Shown here piece after piece: positions 30,695 to 38,319 of a stretch of 42,971 nt of DNA (the first letter of the stretch is position 1; every line of letters starts with the position of its first letter). Below the pieces are notes generated by a model. That model worked only from the letters and a program-made list of their open reading frames with translations, was not told where the DNA came from and did not search any database. This stretch comes from a virus, in IMG/VR virus record IMGVR_UViG_3300006793_000074, positions 1 through 42,971 of that record; one strand, given 5' to 3'. The translations under genes were made by a program, and so were the position numbers.

Positions 30695-32178
30695 AAAATA
30701 TCGTAGTATCAATTCCGCAGATTGAAGTCCACCGCCCGCCTATCAGTACAGCAATTATTGCTAGTGTAATACAACACGAAAAACAAGAAGTAACATGCAT
30801 AGATTTAAATATCGAACTTTTTAAAAAAGTAGGCAATAAAGAATTTTATAATTTAGGTAACGTTTGGGAATCTCTTAGAGTAATAACTGACGAAGAAGTA
30901 AAGACCGTAAAGGAATTAATTAAAGATAAGTTAATATCAAACATCGACGACAACACAAGAGTGCTTATAAGTGTTTTCACTTATGATAGCCTTTTATTTG
31001 CTAAAATGACTTGCGAGGCAATTAGAGAACACACTGTAAAGTGCCAAATTGTATTGGGCGGACAAGGAGTTAACTCACCAGGTGATGCACGGAGTGGAAG
31101 GAAGAACAGTGGTGAATATTTCTTGCGTGAAAATTTGTGCGACTATGTTATTTTTGGCGAGGGAGAAACAGTACTGAAAGAGTTTTTAAGAGGAAATGTA
31201 ACCCATCCAGGCATTAATTATCCAGAGAACTTAAATCAAGTTAATGATTTAGACACACTCCCATTCCCCAACTATAAATTTTATAATTTGGATAATTACG
31301 ATTACTTAGAAGAAGAGACAGAGGTTAACATTGTAGGAAGTAGAGGGTGTGTTCGTAAATGTACGTATTGTGATGTTGGTCATTACTGGCCAAAATTTAG
31401 ATATAGATCTGGATATAACATTGCAAACGAAATGATTAATCATTATGAAAAACATGGCATTACTAAATTTTATTTTACAGATAGTCTAATTAATGGAAGT
31501 TTAAAAGCATTTAATAGCATGTGCGAAAAACTTGCAGTTTATAATCAACAGCACGACGTAGGCTTTAGTTGGAGCGGACAATTTATTTTTAAGCCCAAAC
31601 GACAAATATCAGATGAGTATTTTGACATGATTGCTGATGCCGGCGGCAATACTTTTTTTGTTGGTGTCGAAACAGGCAGTGATAAAATACGCTGGGAAAT
31701 GGACAAAAAGTTTTCCAATGAAGATATTGATTACCATTTAGAAAATTTTAAAAGAACAGGCCTGCGTTGTTTCTTTTTAATGATTGTTGGTTATTTAACA
31801 GAGACATTGCAAGACCATCGAGACAGTTTACAAATGTATGAACGCTGGCAAAAATATGTTGCTAGTGGAACTATAACGGGTATAGATTTAAACAAGACGC
31901 TGGATATCTTATCAAATACTCCATTAGAGAGAATGATAAGTTCGCATGGTGTGAAGTTTTTGTGTTACGAGAAAGATTTCACAGGAAAAAAAGGACCAGT
32001 TACTTCTACTTGGGAAAGCAGTGCTAATCCAGAATTAACTTTTAGGGAAAGAATAAGACGAAGATTGGAAGTCGAAGATACAGCAATTAAATACAGATGG
32101 CCTATTATTCGAGGAACAGAAAGATTACAAGGCGTATATAATCTTTCAAAACTTTTTGTTGAACAAGAAAATGTATGA
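30691..32178 (+). CDS. Radical SAM enzyme with B12-binding-type N-terminal domain
   Basis: A 495-residue protein. Residues 1-190 form a Rossmann-type domain (strand IVVSIP, then VLISVFTYDS and CQIVLGGQGVNS, DYVIFGEGE) as in cobalamin-binding radical SAM enzymes, although the classical DxHxxG base is not evident. The cluster motif CxxxCxxC is C220, C224, C227 in GCVRKCTYC. A TIM-barrel part with FVGVETGSDKIR (about 323-334) follows. The substrate is unknown. Members act as methyltransferases, methylthiotransferases or cyclases. It overlaps the next radical SAM gene by 8 bases, indicating a two-enzyme operon. Confidence 0.85.
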   Translation: MKNIVVSIPQIEVHRPPISTAIIASVIQHEKQEVTCIDLNIELFKKVGNKEFYNLGNVWESLRVITDEEVKTVKELIKDKLISNIDDNTRVLISVFTYDSLLFAKMTCEAIREHTVKCQIVLGGQGVNSPGDARSGRKNSGEYFLRENLCDYVIFGEGETVLKEFLRGNVTHPGINYPENLNQVNDLDTLPFPNYKFYNLDNYDYLEEETEVNIVGSRGCVRKCTYCDVGHYWPKFRYRSGYNIANEMINHYEKHGITKFYFTDSLINGSLKAFNSMCEKLAVYNQQHDVGFSWSGQFIFKPKRQISDEYFDMIADAGGNTFFVGVETGSDKIRWEMDKKFSNEDIDYHLENFKRTGLRCFFLMIVGYLTETLQDHRDSLQMYERWQKYVASGTITGIDLNKTLDILSNTPLERMISSHGVKFLCYEKDFTGKKGPVTSTWESSANPELTFRERIRRRLEVEDTAIKYRWPIIRGTERLQGVYNLSKLFVEQENV

Positions 32179-33448
32179 TTATAAAGATATTACTGCTATA
32201 CAAATTGAAATAACTGAAAAATGTAACGCGGCGTGTCCTTCGTGCAGTAGAACACATTATGGTTACGGTGAACTAGCAGGAATTTATCAAAAACATATGT
32301 CGCTAGATGAGTTCAAAGTCTTATTGCCAGAGCATATGGTTAGTAATTTAGATATGGTAGTTTTTTGTGGTAATGTTGGAGACGCACAAACAAATCCTAA
32401 TTTGCCTGCGATGGTAGAGTATTTGTATTCTAGTAACAATAGCGTTCATATGAATATTAATACAAACGGAGGTATGCGTAGTACTGATTATTGGGCCAAC
32501 TTTGCAAAGTACAAAAATCTTAAGATATGGTTTGCCGTAGATGGTACAACGCAGGAAGTACATTCGTATTATAGACAAAACACAAATCTAAGCAAAGTAT
32601 TAGAAAACGCCAAAGCATATATAGATGCAGGCGGTAATGCGGTGCTACAGTTTATACTGTTTGAGCACAATCAACATCAATTGAAAGACGTTGAAAAATT
32701 AGTAAAAGATTATAAATTTACAGAACTAGAAATTATTAATACAGATAGAGCAGACAATACTCCAGTATACAACAGCAAGGGAGAATACAGAGGGCAACTG
32801 CGTGGCGCAACAACTAGCGAGTATAATAATTTCCTCACTGCTGAAACAGAAAATATTAAAAATAATTTGCAAGATCCGGATGTGTCAATTGATCAGATTG
32901 ATATTAAAAATTATACGAACTTTTTAAACATAACACACGAAAAATATATCAATCAAGATAGATCGTGGGAAGAAGAAGTAGAAAAATTTGATTGGGCTCG
33001 TAGTAGCCTTGCGAATGTTGCTAATATTAGTAATTACAAAGATGTAGATATTAACAAAGTCCTTCGTGGAATTTCAAACGAAAAAAAGAATAATAGAAAG
33101 ATAGATTGTTTGGCCATACGAGAATCTAAAGTATTCATCACAGCAGACGGATTTGTTTATCCTTGTTGTATGATGGGACACAATCATACTAGAATTGCTA
33201 ATGCATATACTTACGATATTCAAGCCTTGTTAAAAGAATTTGGCTACAAGAATGACGTTAATAACGCCTTAAAATATGGCGGTATAGAAGAAGTATTTAA
33301 AACAGGTTTTTTTGATACTATAGCAAATACTTGGATTCCCCACACTACGGAAAATGATTTTCTTCGCACTTTTAATAAAGAATACAGCGATTGTGGGAAT
33401 TTAAATATGTGTGCTATGGCCTGTAGCAACTGTGATTATAACGCCTAA
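32171..33448 (+). CDS. Radical SAM/SPASM-type enzyme
   Basis: ATG 32171 is chosen; an upstream TTG at 32156 would only add five residues. The protein is 425 residues. The cluster motif is C18, C22, C25 (CNAACPSC) in the ITEKCN context typical of SPASM-type enzymes. C-terminal cysteines (PCCMMGHNH; then CGNLNMCAMACSNC at the end) are the expected ligands of auxiliary iron-sulfur clusters. SPASM enzymes often modify peptides or sugars. It overlaps the B12-type enzyme by 8 bases and ends just before the tailspike late promoter. Confidence 0.85.
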   Translation: MYDYKDITAIQIEITEKCNAACPSCSRTHYGYGELAGIYQKHMSLDEFKVLLPEHMVSNLDMVVFCGNVGDAQTNPNLPAMVEYLYSSNNSVHMNINTNGGMRSTDYWANFAKYKNLKIWFAVDGTTQEVHSYYRQNTNLSKVLENAKAYIDAGGNAVLQFILFEHNQHQLKDVEKLVKDYKFTELEIINTDRADNTPVYNSKGEYRGQLRGATTSEYNNFLTAETENIKNNLQDPDVSIDQIDIKNYTNFLNITHEKYINQDRSWEEEVEKFDWARSSLANVANISNYKDVDINKVLRGISNEKKNNRKIDCLAIRESKVFITADGFVYPCCMMGHNHTRIANAYTYDIQALLKEFGYKNDVNNALKYGGIEEVFKTGFFDTIANTWIPHTTENDFLRTFNKEYSDCGNLNMCAMACSNCDYNA

Positions 33449-33450
33449 AG

Positions 33451-33458
33451 TATAAATA
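33451..33458 (+). promoter_or_regulatory. T4-type late promoter box, 5 nt before ATG
   Basis: TATAAATA (perfect) directly after the radical SAM stop codon, then 5 bases, then ATG 33464; no ribosome-binding site. Predicted leaderless late mRNA for the tailspike. Confidence 0.75.
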
Positions 33459-33463
33459 TACAT

Positions 33464-35299
33464 ATGGCAATTGTACAGATATCTAGAATTCAACATCGTC
33501 GCGGTTTGCAAGAAAACCTTCCTCAACTCTCACACGCTGAGTTAGGATGGGTAACTGACGAACGATCATTATATATTGGTAACGGTCCGTTAAGTGCTGG
33601 TGCTCCTATAGTCGGTAACACACAGATTTTAACAGAGCATAGCGATCTAGCAGGACTTATTAATTTTACTTACGAAGGTAACGCTAGTTCAACAGTAGAC
33701 ACTGGCGCAACAGCAGGCACTCCTATAGTAAGATCATTACAAGATAGACTTGATGACTACGTGAGTGTAATGGACTTTGGAGCAAGCGGTAACGGCACAG
33801 TGGACGACACTGCCGCCATAGCAAGAGCAATATACCAATTGTTTATCAGAGACACTTCACAAAAAGCCCGAAGAAGTCTTTACTTTCCAGCAGGTGTATA
33901 TAAAGTCACCGCACCAATTGAAGTTCCTACGTGGGCTACACTATGCGGTGATGGTTCTGGAAAAACAATTATACAATACCAAGAAACACAAACCAACGCA
34001 ACAGCAACGGCAACTATTGATACAGGAGCAGTTGCGTCATTAGCAGTTGTTAGCGGTGGTTCTGGTTATGCTACCGCTCCTGTTGTAACTGTCACTGGTG
34101 ACGGCGCTGGCGCTTCATTCCAAGCAGTTTTAACAGATGGTGTAATTACATCCTTTACGCAAATTAGCGGTGGTGGTGGTTATTCCTTTGCTAATGTGGC
34201 TATTACGTCAAGTAAAACAGCAGGGCACGATAGTTGTGTTATGCGTACAGTTGACTCACTTGGCCAAGCATCGCCAAATATCGGCAATAACAGCGCAATT
34301 CAACCGCAAAGTATTATTGTAAAAGGAATGACAGTCAAAACTACAGATACTGTTGATGTATTACAAGATTGTATACAAATTGATTCTACGTTAAATTCAT
34401 TCTTTGATGATGTAGCATTTGTTGGAACATATACTAGTGGTGATGGTTTATCTAGTAGTGATAGACCAGCAGGTTTTAAAATATCCGAAACATTGGCTTT
34501 AAGAACTAGAAATATTGTTTTCCATAGTTGTTCTTTCCTTGGAGTACCACTTGGTGTATATACTAATGATGCTGTTGAAGGACTGTCATTTCAAAACTGT
34601 GACTTTAACACAATGCATAAGGCCTTTTGGTTAGGAGAGGATACTTCTTCCGGAACTGGTCCTCATAGCATTAATATCAGTGGTTGCTTATTTAAAGATG
34701 TTGATTACGAAGCAGTTGATGTTGATTATGGTGACGGTATTCGTACAGTAGGAAATACATTCTTAGACGTTGGTAATAATGGCGACGCAGACGGAACTGG
34801 ATCAGGAGCAACAGACGCCAATGTAATTGATTTCGCATCATCGAACGTAACAGATTGTTCTAGCATATCAGATAGATTTGGTAGACAAGATGGCGACATT
34901 GGAACACATGATAGAGTTGCTACAAACAATTCAGATAGTTATGTTATTATTGCTAAAACAAAAGAAATATTTGGCAGAAGAGAACATACTATTAGTAAAC
35001 TATTAACTCTTGATGATAACCAAACAGCAGTTACTACTGGTTTAGATTTTCTAGAATCGCAAGTTAAGTATGTTAAAATTGTATACAAGATTGAACGTGG
35101 ATCAGAATCAAGAACAGGCAGTATGTCAATCGCAATAAAATCCGGTGCAAGTAATTTATCAGATGATTATAATGAAACGGCTGTTTTAGGTGTTTCATTT
35201 TCCGTTACACACAGTGGTGGCACAGCAACATTAAAGTATACAACAACGTCTACTGGTTCATCAGCAAGTATGACATATTATATAGAATACCTAAATTAA
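33464..35299 (+). CDS. Tailspike/tail fibre with Mtd-like N-terminus and pectate-lyase beta-helix
   Basis: A 611-residue receptor-binding-type protein. Residues 1-50 (ISRIQHRRGLQENLPQL, ELGWVTDERSLYIGNG) match the N-terminal attachment region seen in phage fibres and Mtd. Around 95-180, VMDFGASGNGTVDDTAAIARAI and LYFPAGVYKV match the start of pectate-lyase-3 beta-helix spikes. Glycine-rich VSGGSGYATAPVVTVTGDG is a short repeat unit, then repeated strands run to about 480, and a C-terminal beta-sandwich (about 510-611) ends the chain. Host recognition and polysaccharide cleavage are plausible. It is probably attached to the baseplate. Confidence 0.85.
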   Translation: MAIVQISRIQHRRGLQENLPQLSHAELGWVTDERSLYIGNGPLSAGAPIVGNTQILTEHSDLAGLINFTYEGNASSTVDTGATAGTPIVRSLQDRLDDYVSVMDFGASGNGTVDDTAAIARAIYQLFIRDTSQKARRSLYFPAGVYKVTAPIEVPTWATLCGDGSGKTIIQYQETQTNATATATIDTGAVASLAVVSGGSGYATAPVVTVTGDGAGASFQAVLTDGVITSFTQISGGGGYSFANVAITSSKTAGHDSCVMRTVDSLGQASPNIGNNSAIQPQSIIVKGMTVKTTDTVDVLQDCIQIDSTLNSFFDDVAFVGTYTSGDGLSSSDRPAGFKISETLALRTRNIVFHSCSFLGVPLGVYTNDAVEGLSFQNCDFNTMHKAFWLGEDTSSGTGPHSINISGCLFKDVDYEAVDVDYGDGIRTVGNTFLDVGNNGDADGTGSGATDANVIDFASSNVTDCSSISDRFGRQDGDIGTHDRVATNNSDSYVIIAKTKEIFGRREHTISKLLTLDDNQTAVTTGLDFLESQVKYVKIVYKIERGSESRTGSMSIAIKSGASNLSDDYNETAVLGVSFSVTHSGGTATLKYTTTSTGSSASMTYYIEYLN

Positions 35300-35410
35300 T
35301 CTGCTTTCAAAGCACCAAGAAAATAGTTTAACTACTTACATAATTTTCTTACCAACCATTTAAATACATTTAACTTCGCAATCGCGATATATATTATTGT
35401 TACAAAACTC

Positions 35411-35439
35411 GTGACATCATGTCACTTTTGTAGTATAAT
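35411..35439 (+). promoter_or_regulatory. sigma70-type promoter with palindromic operator for the reductase
   Basis: GTGACA (one mismatch to consensus), 17-base spacer and TATAAT (35434-35439). The -35 lies in a perfect palindrome GTGACAT-C-ATGTCAC (35411-35425), a likely repressor or activator site. Transcription should start near 35446, giving a short leader with AAAGGA before ATG 35465. The rest of the 165-base spacer (35300-35410) is AT-rich, with no other convincing element. Confidence 0.75.
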
Positions 35440-35464
35440 GTTAGAACAGTTTAAAGGATCAATA

Positions 35465-37381
35465 ATGACAACACACCAATTACCCACCCTATATCAGCAG
35501 TATATTCACTTATCAAGATACTCTCGTTACAGATATGATGTTAAACGTAGAGAAACATGGGAAGAAACAGTTAATAGATATTTTGACTTTTTCCAACAGC
35601 ATTTAGAAGAACAATGCGGATATAAGATTCCAGCAGGCTTAAAAACACAACTGACAGAATCAGTTTTAAACTTAGAAGTTATGCCATCAATGCGTTGTCT
35701 TATGACAGCAGGTGAGGCATTACGCAGGGAGAATATTGCAGGCTACAACTGCTCTTTTGTCGCCATTGAAACACCAAGAGCATTTGATGAGATTTTGTAT
35801 ATTTTAATGAATGGCACAGGCGTTGGATTTAGTGTTGAAAGACAAATGGTTAATGAGATGCCACGCATTGCTGATGACTTCCATGATACTGAAACAACTA
35901 TAGTTGTAGCAGACTCAAAATTAGGTTGGGCAAAAGCACTTAAAGAACTTATTCATTTGCTATACGGCGGACAAATTCCACAGTGGGACTTATCAAAAGT
36001 TCGCCCAGCAGGCGCACCACTAAAAACATTTGGCGGTAGAGCATCAGGTCCCGGACCACTAGAAGATTTATTTCATTTTTGCGTAGGTATTTTTAAAGGT
36101 GCCGCTGGTCGCAAATTATCATCTTTGGAATGTCATGACATTACATGTAAGATTGCTGAGATTGTTGTAGTTGGCGGTGTACGCCGTTCGGCACTTATTT
36201 CACTATCCAATCTAAGTGATGATAGAATGAGACATGCTAAAGCAGGGCAATGGTGGGAAACACACACCCAACGAGCATTAGCAAACAATTCCGCTTGTTA
36301 TACAGAGAAGCCGGATGTTGGTATCTTTATGGAAGAATGGAAGGCACTGTATGACTCCAAATCAGGAGAGCGTGGTATCTTTAACAGAGCCGCCGCGCAG
36401 GCAGTTGCATCTGCAAGTGGGCGCAGAGACCCAGAGCATGACTTTGGTACTAACCCTTGCAGTGAAATTATTTTAAGATCGGAAGAATTTTGTAATTTAT
36501 CCGAAGTAGTAGTTCGTCCAGATGACAACTTAGAAACTTTAAAAAACAAAGTTATTAATGCAACTATCTTGGGCACAATGCAATCAACACTTACAAATTT
36601 TAAATATTTAAATAAGCGTTGGGAAAATAATTGCCAAGAAGAAAGACTACTAGGCGTGTCATTGACAGGCATTATGGATAATGCTTTGACTAATGGTAAA
36701 AAGAAAGGATTAAGAGAACTACTAACAGAACTTAAAGAAGTAGCAGTTGCAACAAACAAAGAGATTGCTTCAAAGTTAGGTATTGCTCAATCAGTTGCTA
36801 TTACATGCGTTAAACCAAGTGGCACAGTTAGCCAACTAGTTGACAGCGCAAGTGGTATTCACGCAAGGCACAATCCTTATTATATTAGAACTATTCGCGC
36901 TGATAAAAAGGATCCACTTGCTAAGATGATGCTAGAAGCAGGCTTTCCAGTAGAGGACGATGTAACAAAACCAGACCACACTTATGTTTTCTCATTCCCA
37001 GTTAAAGGTCCTAAGAACGGTGTGTACCGTAAAGACATGACCGCTATTGAGCAACTAGAGTTATGGAAAGTATATCAAGAATCTTGGTGCGAGCATAAAC
37101 CATCAGTAACTATTACTGTTAAAGAGCATGAATGGATGGAAGTTGGCGCGTGGGTATATAATAATTTTGATATGATGTCAGGAGTTTCGTTCTTACCGTT
37201 TAGTGATCACACATATAGGCAAGCACCGTATCAAGACTGTACAGAAGAAGAATATAAAGAAATGTTAGCAAGCATGCCAAAAGATGTTGACTGGGCATTG
37301 TTGAGTGAATATGAAGAACAAGATATGACCACTAGTTCACAGGAACTAGCATGTGCGGCAGGTGGATGCGATATTATTTAG
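35465..37381 (+). CDS. nrdJ: Adenosylcobalamin-dependent ribonucleoside-triphosphate reductase (class II)
   Basis: ATG 35465, preceded by AAAGGA, gives 638 residues; an in-frame start inside the operator is rejected. The protein follows monomeric class II reductases: C95 (GYNCSF), GTGVGFSVERQ (117-127), thiyl C332 and E334 in NPCSEI, redox C343 in FCNLSE, PSGTVSQL later and a C-terminal C630/C635 pair (CAAGGC) that reduces the active-site disulfide. It makes deoxynucleotides for phage DNA synthesis from host cobalamin without oxygen dependence. Glutaredoxin follows 13 bases later, an obvious functional pair. Confidence 0.93.
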   Translation: MTTHQLPTLYQQYIHLSRYSRYRYDVKRRETWEETVNRYFDFFQQHLEEQCGYKIPAGLKTQLTESVLNLEVMPSMRCLMTAGEALRRENIAGYNCSFVAIETPRAFDEILYILMNGTGVGFSVERQMVNEMPRIADDFHDTETTIVVADSKLGWAKALKELIHLLYGGQIPQWDLSKVRPAGAPLKTFGGRASGPGPLEDLFHFCVGIFKGAAGRKLSSLECHDITCKIAEIVVVGGVRRSALISLSNLSDDRMRHAKAGQWWETHTQRALANNSACYTEKPDVGIFMEEWKALYDSKSGERGIFNRAAAQAVASASGRRDPEHDFGTNPCSEIILRSEEFCNLSEVVVRPDDNLETLKNKVINATILGTMQSTLTNFKYLNKRWENNCQEERLLGVSLTGIMDNALTNGKKKGLRELLTELKEVAVATNKEIASKLGIAQSVAITCVKPSGTVSQLVDSASGIHARHNPYYIRTIRADKKDPLAKMMLEAGFPVEDDVTKPDHTYVFSFPVKGPKNGVYRKDMTAIEQLELWKVYQESWCEHKPSVTITVKEHEWMEVGAWVYNNFDMMSGVSFLPFSDHTYRQAPYQDCTEEEYKEMLASMPKDVDWALLSEYEEQDMTTSSQELACAAGGCDII

Positions 37382-37394
37382 GAGAACAGAATAA

Positions 37395-37628
37395 GTGATT
37401 ACTGTATATAGTAAAGATACATGTGGATATTGTACTAGTGCAAAACAGTATTTAGAAGAACACAATATTGAATATAAAGAAGTTAATTTAGATACAAATG
37501 AAGAAGCAAAGCAATGGATCTTAGAGCAAGGTTTTAGAACAGTTCCCCAAATTTATAAAAACGATATATTGATTAAGGGCGGTTTCCAAGGGCTAATTTC
37601 ACACCCACTTGATCAGTTAGAATCATAG
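37395..37628 (+). CDS. grx: Glutaredoxin
   Basis: A 77-residue thioredoxin-fold protein with active site CGYC (C10, C13), cis-proline TVPQIY (about 52-57) and GGFQGL near 65, all standard for glutaredoxins. GTG 37395 is the start, 10 bases after AGGAG. It can supply electrons to the NrdJ C-terminal cysteine pair. It shares the NrdJ transcript; a separate promoter follows it. Confidence 0.93.
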   Translation: MITVYSKDTCGYCTSAKQYLEEHNIEYKEVNLDTNEEAKQWILEQGFRTVPQIYKNDILIKGGFQGLISHPLDQLES

Positions 37629-37639
37629 TATAAAAAAGA

Positions 37640-37668
37640 TTGACATTGCTAGAAAAGTGTGTTATAAT
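37640..37668 (+). promoter_or_regulatory. Perfect sigma70 promoter for the Sm-like gene
   Basis: TTGACA (37640-37645), 17-base spacer, TATAAT (37663-37668), all consensus. Unlike the other two perfect promoters it leaves a leader of about 28 bases before ATG 37703, with a weak GGATTAAA purine stretch. Confidence 0.85.
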
Positions 37669-37702
37669 GTATGCATACATCAATCAAATTTTGGATTAAA
37701 CC

Positions 37703-37993
37703 ATGTTATTAGAAGTTAATTATAAAAACAACGACGTTATTTCGATCAAATTAACATCTGGCGAAGAAGTTATTGGTAGATTTAGTGAAGAAACTGAAAC
37801 TCATATTACAATAGAAAAACCTATGTCTTTACAAATGGGCCCGCAAGGGGTTGGCATTTCTCAGTTTATGTTTACTATGGAATTAGATTCTACAGTCGTA
37901 CTAGATAAATCCCATTGTATGGTTATTGGTAAAACGATTAAACCAATGGCAGATCAATATCTTCAAGGAACAACTGGCATTAGTATGGGATAA
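37703..37993 (+). CDS. Small Sm/Hfq-like beta-barrel protein
   Basis: A 96-residue protein opening VISIKLTSGEEVIGRF, then ETETHITIEKPMSLQM and a final STVVLDKSHCMVIGKTI. The order of a five-stranded small barrel with LtsGeeviGrf and the V.l.k strand pair is that of LSm-like proteins, many of which bind RNA. Relatives are found in T4-like marine phages without known role. A perfect sigma70 promoter drives it separately from nrdJ/grx. RNA binding is inference; no test residue is decisive. Confidence 0.6.
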   Translation: MLLEVNYKNNDVISIKLTSGEEVIGRFSEETETHITIEKPMSLQMGPQGVGISQFMFTMELDSTVVLDKSHCMVIGKTIKPMADQYLQGTTGISMG

Positions 37994-38014
37994 TAAATAG
38001 TTATTATAATACAT

Positions 38015-38022
38015 TATAAATA
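38015..38022 (+). promoter_or_regulatory. T4-type late promoter box, 5 nt before ATG
   Basis: TATAAATA (perfect) with 5 bases before ATG 38028 and no ribosome-binding site; predicted leaderless late mRNA for the PAAR protein. Confidence 0.75.
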
Positions 38023-38027
38023 ACTAT

Positions 38028-38315
38028 ATGTCATACAAAGCACAAAGAGAATACGATCCTAATACAGCAGGCGGCATTGCTACAAATGGCGCAAAGTCTG
38101 TCTTAATTAACGGGCTACCAGCCGGTATACCCGACATGAGCGTGTCATCACACGCTCCCTGCCCTATTCCAGGTACACATTGCAATGCTTTGACCGTTTC
38201 AACTTGTAAATCGGTTATTATAGAAGGCAAGCCTGCGCTTAGAACAGATGTAGACATAGATACGTGCGGGCACCCAAGATCCGTAGGTAGTCCCGACGTT
38301 GTGATAGGAGATTAA
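38028..38315 (+). CDS. PAAR-repeat spike-tip protein
   Basis: A 95-residue PAAR protein, T4 gp5.4 type. Three short beta arms with histidine and cysteine ligands are visible: SSHAPCPIPGTHCNAL, then VIIEGKPALRTDVDIDTCGH, ending VGSPDVVIGD. The tip is built as a zinc- or iron-bound cone that caps the central spike and pierces the outer membrane. The gene precedes a large structural protein by 4 bases. Confidence 0.85.
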   Translation: MSYKAQREYDPNTAGGIATNGAKSVLINGLPAGIPDMSVSSHAPCPIPGTHCNALTVSTCKSVIIEGKPALRTDVDIDTCGHPRSVGSPDVVIGD

Positions 38316-38319
38316 TTAA

